Shown: positions 1 through 5,448 of the stretch, one piece after another
How the letters are laid out: every line of letters begins with the position of its first letter
How positions within the stretch are numbered: position 1 is the stretch's first letter
NCBI GenBank assembly: GCA_903837025.1
Contig: CAILTC010000292.1
Span: forward strand, 1 to 5,448
Direction: 5' to 3'
DNA: 5,448 bases
Origin: an uncultured Bacteroidota bacterium
GTDB taxonomy: Bacteria > Bacteroidota > Bacteroidia > Flavobacteriales > Flavobacteriaceae
Position numbers and translations under genes: made by a program
Notes under the pieces: model-generated
Database searches by the model: none
What the model was told of the DNA's origin: nothing
The model's input: only the letters and a program-made list of their open reading frames with translations

Positions 1-1
1 T

Positions 2-145
2 AAACCGATTTACGAAAGAGTAAGAGCGTCTATCCAAAAAGTGGGTAAAGCTAAAGGTTTTCAATATGTTCTTGATGGAGCATCTCTTTTACTTGCTGAC
101 GGTCCAGACTTGACAGCTGATGTGAAAAAAGATTTAGGTTTTTAA
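2..145 (+). CDS. OmpH/Skp-family periplasmic chaperone, C-terminal end only (5' partial)
   Basis: The reading frame from base 2 gives 47 codons ending in TAA at 143-145; the rest of the gene lies left of the window. The visible tail contains IQKVGKAKGFQYVLDG followed by LTADVKKDLGF. This matches the C-terminal part of OmpH/Skp proteins, where a last helix (a VAxxxGY/FxxVLD-like segment) leads into a short strand and a final DxTxDVxxxLG helix. Family knowledge: Skp/OmpH forms a trimeric, jellyfish-shaped periplasmic chaperone that holds unfolded outer-membrane proteins on their way to the BAM complex. In flavobacteria such genes commonly follow bamA, sometimes as two copies in a row, but those neighbours are not visible here. 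A strong hairpin begins 18 bases after the stop, so this is probably the last gene of its transcription unit. The coiled-coil arms and signal peptide cannot be checked. The family call is fairly secure; which paralogue it is cannot be told. Confidence 0.85.
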   Translation, partial: KPIYERVRASIQKVGKAKGFQYVLDGASLLLADGPDLTADVKKDLGF

Positions 146-163
146 TAAAAACCTTTATAAATG

Positions 164-205
164 AAAAAAACCGCTCATTCAACAATGTTGAATGAGCGGT
201 TTTTT
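164..205. terminator. Bidirectional intrinsic terminator between ompH and sppA
   Basis: A perfect 13-bp inverted repeat (CCGCTCATTCAAC at 171-183, its complement at 187-199) encloses a 3-base AAT loop. It is flanked by seven A on the left (164-170) and six T on the right (200-205), so the A and T runs extend the pairing. The stem is followed by a U tract in transcripts from either strand. It begins 18 bases after the ompH-like stop on the + strand. For sppA on the - strand it lies about 95 bases past the stop at 301, and no other gene stands between. It is therefore the natural end for both convergent genes. Confidence 0.9.
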
Positions 206-300
206 ATTGTTAATAAGGCATCTGCTTTTGCCAATTTGGTATATTAATATTTCTTTTAAGGGAATCGATAAAGGTGTTTTTAATTCAGGATTTTCAAATA

Positions 301-2064
301 TTATTGAATATTAATCTCAAAAGGCATTATTGCCTGAATCCCTTTTTTAGATTGAATACGTTTTATTTGTTCCATTATTTTATAGGTTTCTGTTCCAAAT
401 TCTTCTTTTATAAAGGATTCTTTAGATTTAGCAAAAGGTAAACCTAAATTTTGAAATAATTCTTTGATGCTTTTTTCATATTCAGGAAAATCTTCTGTTT
501 TGTAATTTTTTAGTTTTACTAAACCCGCAGCATATTTTATAGCATCATCCATTCCTCCAATTTTATCGACAAGTCCAATTTTTAATGCTTCGGAACCCGA
601 CCAAACTCTTCCTTGAGCAATTGAATCTACTTGAGCAAATGTCATTTTTCTACCCTGAGCAACGTGCGCTACAAATGTTTTGTAAATATGTTCAACTCCT
701 TCAAGTGTAATTGCTTTAAATTTTTCATCTAAAGGTAAAAACGGACTATATTCAGCTGCATTTTCATTGGTTTTTACTTGTTCGGTATGCAGTCCTATTT
801 TTGTTGCTAATGGACTAAAATTGGGTAATATTCCAAAAACTCCTATTGAACCTGTAATAGTGTTGTTTTCAGCGAAAATTTTATTGGCATTACAAGCAAT
901 ATAATAACCGCCAGAAGCGGCATAATTTCCCATTGAAACGACAACCGGTTTTATTTTTTTGGTGATTTCTATTTCTCTCCAAATCAAATCGGAAGTCAAT
1001 GCATTTCCGCCAGGACTATTAATTCGGAGTACAATTGCTTTTACATCCTTGTCTTTTCTAGCTTCAATCAACGAACGACGCATTGATCCTTCGCCAATTG
1101 TATTTACATCGCCTTCGCCACTTTTTATTTCTCCTTGAGCATAAATTAGAGCAATTTTATCTTTAGAATCTTCGGCTTCAGATGTAGTTGCTATTTTTTC
1201 GGCATAATCTAAAATGCTTACTTTGTTGTAGTCTTTGTCATTTTCAACTTTCAGGATTTTTCTAATGGCGTCGTGGTACACATCCTCATAAGCTACAACA
1301 TCGACTAATTTTTCGGCTTTTGCCATTTCGGGAGTTCTTGCAAGCAAGCCGTTGGCAATTTCGTTTAGTTTAGTTACAGGAATGTTTCTACTTTTTGAAA
1401 TGTCAGCTGTTACAGAACTCCAAATCGAATTCAATAATGCTGAAGTTTGTTCTCTATTTGCATCACTCATTTTGTTTTCTAGGAAAGGCTCTACAGCACT
1501 TTTGTATTTTCCGTGACGTATAACTTCCATTTTTACCCCTGTTTTTTCTTGTAAATCTTTAAAAAACATGATTTCGGCGGATAATCCTTTGAAATCAAAA
1601 TCGCCAACAGGATTTAAGTAGATAGTATTAGCGACAGAATTCAAATAATATTCTTTTTGTGTATACGAATTGGCATAAGCCATGACGAATTTACCTGATT
1701 TTTTGAAGTTTTCTAGTGCGTCACGTAACGCTTTTCTTTGTGCCATTCCTAATTCGGATTCGTCATTTAAAATTGAAATTCCCTTGATATCCGGATCCGT
1801 TTTTGCTTTTTCGATGGCGTTGATAACATTGAACAATCCATCATGATTGGTTTGGAATTTATTAAAATCTTTGTAAAAAATCTTTCCTCCGTAATCTTCA
1901 GTTACTTTGGACATGTCGAGTTCAATAACCGAATTATTTTTTACAGACACTTCTTCTGAATCGCCGCTAAAAATGGTGGCAATGATTATTATTCCGAAAA
2001 CGAACATCATTAAAAAAACAAATAAACCAACAACGGTAGCTAATACATTTCCTAAAAATTTCAT
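301..2064 (-). CDS. sppA: Signal peptide peptidase SppA, long (67K-type) form, membrane-anchored serine protease
   Basis: This encodes a 587-residue protease that degrades signal peptides left in the membrane after preprotein processing. An N-terminal hydrophobic segment at about residues 8-32 anchors it, with the bulk predicted to face the periplasm. Two tandem ClpP-like (S49) domains follow. The N-terminal half carries YKSAVEPF, with the presumed general-base lysine at K188 (equivalent to K209 of E. coli SppA). The C-terminal half carries INSPGG at 348-353 and MGNYAASGGYYIA at 378-390, with the presumed nucleophile S384 (equivalent to E. coli S409). TGSIGVFG follows at 404-411. The length is close to the E. 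coli enzyme (618 residues), so both half-domains are present and nothing looks truncated. The ATG at 2064-2062 is chosen because the anchor follows at once; an A-rich stretch precedes it, as is usual for Bacteroidota. The gene diverges from the HPPK-kinase gene and converges on ompH. The catalytic roles are inferred by motif alignment. Confidence 0.95.
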   Translation of the reverse strand: MKFLGNVLATVVGLFVFLMMFVFGIIIIATIFSGDSEEVSVKNNSVIELDMSKVTEDYGGKIFYKDFNKFQTNHDGLFNVINAIEKAKTDPDIKGISILNDESELGMAQRKALRDALENFKKSGKFVMAYANSYTQKEYYLNSVANTIYLNPVGDFDFKGLSAEIMFFKDLQEKTGVKMEVIRHGKYKSAVEPFLENKMSDANREQTSALLNSIWSSVTADISKSRNIPVTKLNEIANGLLARTPEMAKAEKLVDVVAYEDVYHDAIRKILKVENDKDYNKVSILDYAEKIATTSEAEDSKDKIALIYAQGEIKSGEGDVNTIGEGSMRRSLIEARKDKDVKAIVLRINSPGGNALTSDLIWREIEITKKIKPVVVSMGNYAASGGYYIACNANKIFAENNTITGSIGVFGILPNFSPLATKIGLHTEQVKTNENAAEYSPFLPLDEKFKAITLEGVEHIYKTFVAHVAQGRKMTFAQVDSIAQGRVWSGSEALKIGLVDKIGGMDDAIKYAAGLVKLKNYKTEDFPEYEKSIKELFQNLGLPFAKSKESFIKEEFGTETYKIMEQIKRIQSKKGIQAIMPFEINIQ

Positions 2065-2108
2065 AATTATATTTTTTTTAATAAGTAGTAAAATGGGTCA
2101 ATATGTTA

Positions 2109-2116
2109 CAAAATTA
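2109..2116 (-). promoter_or_regulatory. Possible sppA promoter, -7 element TAATTTTG
   Basis: On the - strand, TAATTTTG fits the Bacteroidota -7 consensus TAnnTTTG and ends about 45 bases before the sppA ATG, which would give a leader of roughly 35-40 bases. A TTG lies upstream at 2145-2143 (-), but the spacing of 26 bases is longer than the usual 17-23, so the -33 element is weak. A second match to the -7 pattern, TATATTTG, lies at 2161-2154 (-) and has no TTG at a fitting distance. In such AT-rich DNA this short motif can occur by chance. Confidence 0.35.
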
Positions 2117-2200
2117 AGTTTTTACACTCTGAAAATTGTTATCAACTCGATGGCAAATATAGTTCAATTCTAAAATTGTTTTAGTTAATTTGTGGTTAAT

Positions 2201-3334
2201 ATGAAATCACAACACCAGGTCGTTTTGTCCATCGGAACCAATCAAGGTAATCGTTTAGAAAACATTACTAATTGCATGCAACTCATTCATCAAGAAATTG
2301 GAACTGTTATTAAAGTTTCCTATTTGTACGAAACTCCATCTTGGGGTTTTGATAGTGATGCATTCTATAATTGCGCTTTGGTTTTACATACCTTTAGTTC
2401 GGCTCATGCTATTTTAGAAGCTGTTTTGAAGATTGAAAAACAAATGGGACGATTTCGAGGAGATTCTTTAGGCTATCAATCCCGAATTATAGATATTGAT
2501 TTGATCACTTTTGATAAAGCGATTATAGATACTGAAAAGCTTCAAATTCCACATCCTTTAATGCAAAATAGAAATTTTGTTTTGTTACCTATGAAGGATT
2601 TGAATTTAGATTGGAAACATCCCATTTTGCAAAATAAAATAACCGAATTACTTGCAATTTCTCCAGATGATAGCATTTGTACTTTAGTTCGTAAATTAGA
2701 AAATCCATTGGATAAAATCCCTTTGGAAAAGTTTAATTATATTGCTTTTGAAGGGAATATTGGAGCAGGAAAAACAAGCTTAGCCATAAGATTCGCTGAA
2801 GATTTTAATGCCAAAGGCGTTTTAGAACGTTTTGCTGATAATCCGTTTCTACCCAAGTTTTATGAAGACCAAAATCGGTATGCTTTTCCGCTAGAAATGT
2901 CATTTCTTGCCGATAGATACAAGCAATTATCCGATGATTTGGCGCAATTCGATTTGTTTAAGGATTTTATAGTTGCCGATTATCATATTTTTAAATCTTT
3001 AATTTTTGCCAAAATAACCCTTAGCGAAGATGAATATCGGTTGTACAGAACGCTGTTTGATATTGTTTATAGAGAAATGCCAAAACCAGATTTATATATT
3101 TATTTATACCAAAATTCAGAACGTTTGTTGCAGAATATCAAGAAAAGAGGACGAAGCTATGAACAAAAAATTCCTGCAGATTATTTAGATAAAATCAATA
3201 ATGGTTATCTAGATTATATCAAATCGCAAACGGAATTGAATGTTTTGATAATTGATGTTTCCGATCGTGATTTCGTAAAAAACCAGACGGACTATCTTTA
3301 TATTTTGGATGAAATACAAAAGAAGATTACTTAA
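2201..3334 (+). CDS. folK: Bifunctional HPPK (folate synthesis) - deoxynucleoside kinase fusion protein
   Basis: The 377-residue protein has two enzyme domains. Residues 1-155 are 6-hydroxymethyl-7,8-dihydropterin pyrophosphokinase, which transfers pyrophosphate from ATP to the pterin precursor of folate. Its signatures are GTNQGNR (12-18), YETPSWGF (43-50), GRFRG (83-87), IIDIDL (96-101) with presumed Mg-binding D98 and D100, and PHPLMQNRNFVL (118-129). Residues about 178-377 are a deoxynucleoside kinase of the dAK/dGK type. It shows a P-loop GNIGAGKTS (185-193), ERFADNPFLP (209-218) with E209 as likely catalytic base, LEMSFLADRY (231-240), DYHIFKSLIFA (260-270) and an arginine-bearing lid RGRSYE (316-321). 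It should phosphorylate deoxynucleosides for dNTP salvage; deoxyadenosine is the likely substrate but is not proven by sequence. A GTG three codons upstream (2192) is also in frame, directly after an in-frame TAA at 2186-2188; I prefer the ATG at 2201. The upstream region to sppA has no convincing + strand promoter. The stop is three bases from the convergent neighbour. Confidence 0.93.
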   Translation: MKSQHQVVLSIGTNQGNRLENITNCMQLIHQEIGTVIKVSYLYETPSWGFDSDAFYNCALVLHTFSSAHAILEAVLKIEKQMGRFRGDSLGYQSRIIDIDLITFDKAIIDTEKLQIPHPLMQNRNFVLLPMKDLNLDWKHPILQNKITELLAISPDDSICTLVRKLENPLDKIPLEKFNYIAFEGNIGAGKTSLAIRFAEDFNAKGVLERFADNPFLPKFYEDQNRYAFPLEMSFLADRYKQLSDDLAQFDLFKDFIVADYHIFKSLIFAKITLSEDEYRLYRTLFDIVYREMPKPDLYIYLYQNSERLLQNIKKRGRSYEQKIPADYLDKINNGYLDYIKSQTELNVLIIDVSDRDFVKNQTDYLYILDEIQKKIT

Positions 3335-3337
3335 AAT

Positions 3338-5448
3338 TTATCTTTTTAGCGAAAAGTGACCTTTTATTTCAGGTTTTCCATTCCTTAAATTTAATACAAA
3401 CCAATAATCATCTGCCGGTAAAATGGAATTGTTATATGTTCCGTCCCATTTTGATTTTGTTGTATTTAACTGAGTAATGAGCTTTCCATAACGGTCATAA
3501 ATAGTAACAACAGCATCTGGATAATTAGTTAATCCTTCGATTTCCCAATAATCATTGTAATTGTCGTTGTTTGGAGTGAAAAAATGAGGGGCAATTATCA
3601 CTACAAAATCTTCTGCTACATAGTTGCAACTATTTACTTCTCTGACTGATGCTATTTGAAGTCCAGCTGGTGAATTTTCAAAAATATTCGATAGTTGATA
3701 GTTTATACCATCTATTGAATATTCATAATAAATCTCAGGATTTTTCAAAATTATCTTTACAGTTGTTCCTTCAACTGTTACTGATTCTATTATAGGAGCT
3801 GGATTTTCTATGACTGTTATTGTTTTTCTAACAGTACAACTTTCGGGTGCTGCTCGTGTTATATCTACTGAATATATGCCTGCTTTAGAAATTTCGATTG
3901 TTTGTGATTGCTCTCCAGTAGACCATAAATAGGTCATGCCTATTTCTGAAATTTTAGCATCAATGAATATTTTTTTCGATTTACATATAACTAGTTTTTC
4001 GTCTGGAATAATAGGTAGTTTATACACCACGACTTCTATTAGAACACGTGTTCCCGTCGTGCAATTATTATTTACAGCCTCTACATAGAATGTTGTGTTT
4101 TTGTCAACATCTCTTGTTATACTTGTCCCTACTGCAATCAGGTTACCGCCAGTTGGTTCACTATACCAATATATTGTTCCTTCGTTTGTTTTTGCATCAA
4201 TGGTTACGCTCCCTGGTCCGCATAAAGTGAACCTTGAATTGGTTGTTGTTATTATGGGGATATTATATATAGTAGCAGTAATCAGCGTTCTTGTTGAATA
4301 TTCTTTACATAAACCATATTCTGTATCTATATAATAAGTTGTGGTTTTTGAAATATTGGGAGTAGTAAATGAAGCTCCTGTTGCAATCGGGTTACCGCCT
4401 ATTTCATTTTCAAACCAATTAATCGTTCCTAAATTAGAGGTTGCTTGTAAAGTTAAATTTCCCGAACCACAGGTTGCGGATTCAATTGTACTTGTAATTT
4501 GAGGTATTGTAATTGAGGTGCTTGTTGCTATATGTATCTCAGGATCACCAGGCATTCCTCCGTATTCTACTATAAATCCGTTAGCTTGTTGTGAACCTTT
4601 ATAGGAATTTCCAGTACCATTTATATCATTCCAAGTTCCTTTAATTCCGGTTCCAATATTGTCAATAATAATGGCATAATTTTCATTATTTCCCAAGTTG
4701 TCTGGTTCGTAATAGGGAATTCCTTGATACCAATTTGTACTACTTCTATTCCAATTGACGTAATTTGGTGTTGAGCCGGTGCTACGAGGATTTGATATAT
4801 AAAGACCTACAGTCATTGTAGATTGAAGATTATAAAAAAATTGAGTTCCTTTTTCGGGGCCAGTCATCCAATTCCAAACCCCTTCTTTTTTTAAATCAGA
4901 TCCGCCAATCCAACCGCCTCCAATTTTTGTTTGTTGTGTTGCTGCTAGTTGGTTTTCATCAGCAGATAAAATGGTTACTAAATAACCTTGTAAACCATTA
5001 TATTTTCTTGCGTTTGCTAAGTTATTTGCATCACTCCAATTAATTACTATATCTGGAGAATCTCCACTTGGTACATATTCATAATAATGTTGATTTGATG
5101 GCAAGTAACTGAGTTTATCGGTACTTATAGAAAAGGTTCTATTTCCTGTTGGTTTATTTGATGAATTTGTATAAACGACATCTTTTATTGCTTTAATAAA
5201 ATCAATGTAAGTAACGAGTTGTCCTGGTATTGAGCTTGTGAGTGTAAGTCTTCCTGTGTCTAAATCCCAGAGAGAATTTATTGTAGGGTGTGACCCCGTT
5301 AACGTTAATAAGTCTTGTGAATCATTATAACCAGTAGAAATTTGGATATAAATGGCATCGGTACTTATATTATTTGGATCTGTGATTGTGATATCGGTCA
5401 CAATATTCATGGAAGTATGTGGACAATACACTTGATCTCCTGTAGCGA
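3338..5448 (-). CDS. T9SS-secreted modular protein with C-type lectin-like and Ig-like domains (5' partial)
   Basis: The frame stays open to the window edge. The codons before the GTG at 5431 read ATGDQ and continue the domain, so that GTG is not the true start and the signal peptide is outside the window. Counting residues from that GTG, about 1-105 form a beta-rich adhesin-type repeat (TDPNN, DLLTLTG, DLDTGRLTLT, VVYTNSS). Residues 115-292 are a C-type lectin-like domain with GYLVTILSADEN, WIGGSD, EGVWNWMTGPE, EPD at 242-244, WND at 267-269 and GFIVEYGG. Residues about 313-389 and 395-469 are two Ig-like modules, and 476-541 a third with YLWSTGE. Each has one cysteine pair (C321/C375, C404/C457, C483/C532). 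Residues 616-697 are a type B T9SS sorting domain: FFTPNNDNYND, YDRYGK, WDGTYN, DYWF and terminal GHFSLKR. Family knowledge says such proteins cross the outer membrane by the T9SS and remain on the surface or are released. Carbohydrate binding or adhesion is inferred; the ligand is unknown. Confidence 0.92.
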   Translation of the reverse strand, partial: ATGDQVYCPHTSMNIVTDITITDPNNISTDAIYIQISTGYNDSQDLLTLTGSHPTINSLWDLDTGRLTLTSSIPGQLVTYIDFIKAIKDVVYTNSSNKPTGNRTFSISTDKLSYLPSNQHYYEYVPSGDSPDIVINWSDANNLANARKYNGLQGYLVTILSADENQLAATQQTKIGGGWIGGSDLKKEGVWNWMTGPEKGTQFFYNLQSTMTVGLYISNPRSTGSTPNYVNWNRSSTNWYQGIPYYEPDNLGNNENYAIIIDNIGTGIKGTWNDINGTGNSYKGSQQANGFIVEYGGMPGDPEIHIATSTSITIPQITSTIESATCGSGNLTLQATSNLGTINWFENEIGGNPIATGASFTTPNISKTTTYYIDTEYGLCKEYSTRTLITATIYNIPIITTTNSRFTLCGPGSVTIDAKTNEGTIYWYSEPTGGNLIAVGTSITRDVDKNTTFYVEAVNNNCTTGTRVLIEVVVYKLPIIPDEKLVICKSKKIFIDAKISEIGMTYLWSTGEQSQTIEISKAGIYSVDITRAAPESCTVRKTITVIENPAPIIESVTVEGTTVKIILKNPEIYYEYSIDGINYQLSNIFENSPAGLQIASVREVNSCNYVAEDFVVIIAPHFFTPNNDNYNDYWEIEGLTNYPDAVVTIYDRYGKLITQLNTTKSKWDGTYNNSILPADDYWFVLNLRNGKPEIKGHFSLKR
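3341..3586 (-). other. Type B T9SS C-terminal sorting domain (gliding motility-associated CTD)
   Basis: These bases encode the last 82 residues of the secreted lectin-like protein. The order FFTPNNDNYNDYWEIEG, YPDAVVTIYDRYGK, KWDGTYNN, LPADDYWFVL and GHFSLKR at the extreme end follows the type B CTD pattern nearly position by position. By family knowledge this domain is the export signal read by the type IX secretion machinery. The genome must therefore encode that machinery elsewhere if this protein is exported. Confidence 0.93.
4025..4495 (-). repeat. Two tandem Ig-like repeat units of about 83 codons
   Basis: The unit at 4265-4495 (residues 313-389) and the unit at 4025-4249 (residues 395-469) align with a period of 83 residues. 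CGSGNLTLQATSNLGTINWF matches CGPGSVTIDAKTNEGTIYWY, GGNPIATG matches GGNLIAVG, and TTTYYIDTEYGLC matches NTTFYVEAVNNNC. The similarity is still visible in DNA: on the + strand TGCAATCAGGTTACCGCC at 4133 and TGCAATCGGGTTACCGCC at 4382 differ by one base and lie 249 bases apart. This points to duplication of a module. The repeats resemble the Ig-like modules common in T9SS cargo proteins. Confidence 0.85.
4556..5089 (-). other. C-type lectin-like domain coding segment
   Basis: These bases encode residues 115-292 of the secreted protein, counted from the GTG at 5431. The domain opens with HYYEYVPS and has the helix-strand segment NWSDANNLAN...GYLVTILSADEN, then WIGGSD and EGVWNWMTGPEKGTQF. EPD stands at 4700-4708, where classical lectins have the sugar-specificity triplet EPN or QPD. 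WND stands at 4625-4633, the second calcium/sugar-site motif. The domain closes with GFIVEYGG in place of the usual C-terminal cysteine-containing strand. The canonical disulfide cysteines of animal C-type lectins are absent, as is common in bacterial members. Confidence 0.8.

Noticed and set aside
180..300. An open - strand frame after the sppA stop that reads FENPELKTPLSIPLKEIL.
   Set aside because: It looks somewhat protein-like but has no start codon of its own, is in a different frame from sppA, and runs into the terminator hairpin. About 40 codons without a start is not enough to call a gene or a frameshifted sppA tail, since sppA already has a plausible complete end.
1907..2173. An 88-codon + strand open frame over the sppA start and the intergenic region.
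   Set aside because: It is mostly antisense to the start of sppA. It has low-complexity hydrophobic content from the reverse complement of the membrane anchor and no recognisable family.
2132..2180. A 9-base direct repeat AAAATTGTT at 2132-2140 and 2172-2180 in the sppA/folK intergenic region, 40 bases apart.
   Set aside because: Such a repeat is not unlikely by chance in a 136-base AT-rich stretch. It is not palindromic and matches no operator I know.
2185..2192. TTAATTTG just before the HPPK-kinase start, resembling a -7 promoter element on the + strand.
   Set aside because: It misses the A at the second position, has no TTG at the right distance, and would give a leaderless message. I do not call it a promoter.
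4048..4334. Two overlapping + strand open frames inside the secreted-protein gene.
   Set aside because: Both lie antisense to the well-supported Ig-like repeats, in different frames, with no domain pattern or clear ribosome binding site.
5429..5431. GTG as the start codon of the secreted protein.
   Set aside because: The frame continues upstream with residues that fit the same domain, and no signal peptide follows the GTG, so the real start is outside the window.

Overview
The window looks like chromosomal DNA of a Flavobacteriia-type Bacteroidota, most likely Flavobacterium or a close relative. The reasons are strong A+T richness, an OmpH/Skp-family chaperone gene end, a long-form SppA protease, a folate enzyme (HPPK) fused to a deoxynucleoside kinase, and a secreted modular protein ending in a type B C-terminal sorting domain of the type IX secretion system (T9SS). 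Possible promoters fit the Bacteroidota TAnnTTTG pattern rather than the E. coli one. The genus is inferred from remembered family patterns, not from a search.

Layout from left to right. Bases 2-145 (+) are the last 47 codons of an ompH/skp-like periplasmic chaperone gene. Bases 164-205 are a strong symmetric hairpin flanked by A and T runs, which can end transcription from both sides. Bases 301-2064 (-) are sppA, a membrane-anchored signal peptide peptidase with both catalytic residues present. Bases 2065-2200 are a divergent intergenic region with a possible sppA promoter. Bases 2201-3334 (+) are the HPPK-deoxynucleoside kinase fusion. Three bases later comes the convergent end of a large secreted, lectin-like multidomain protein (3338-5448, -). 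Its 5' end lies beyond the right edge of the window.

The genes do not form one operon or pathway. ompH and sppA both belong to envelope biogenesis and quality control and meet tail to tail at a shared terminator. The fusion enzyme serves folate synthesis and deoxynucleoside salvage. The right-hand gene encodes a T9SS-exported surface or secreted protein, probably for carbohydrate binding or adhesion. I found no mobile element, CRISPR array, tRNA or rRNA, and no stretch over 300 bases without a gene. I see no clear evidence of an undescribed system. The most interesting items are the enzyme fusion and the lectin-containing T9SS protein.
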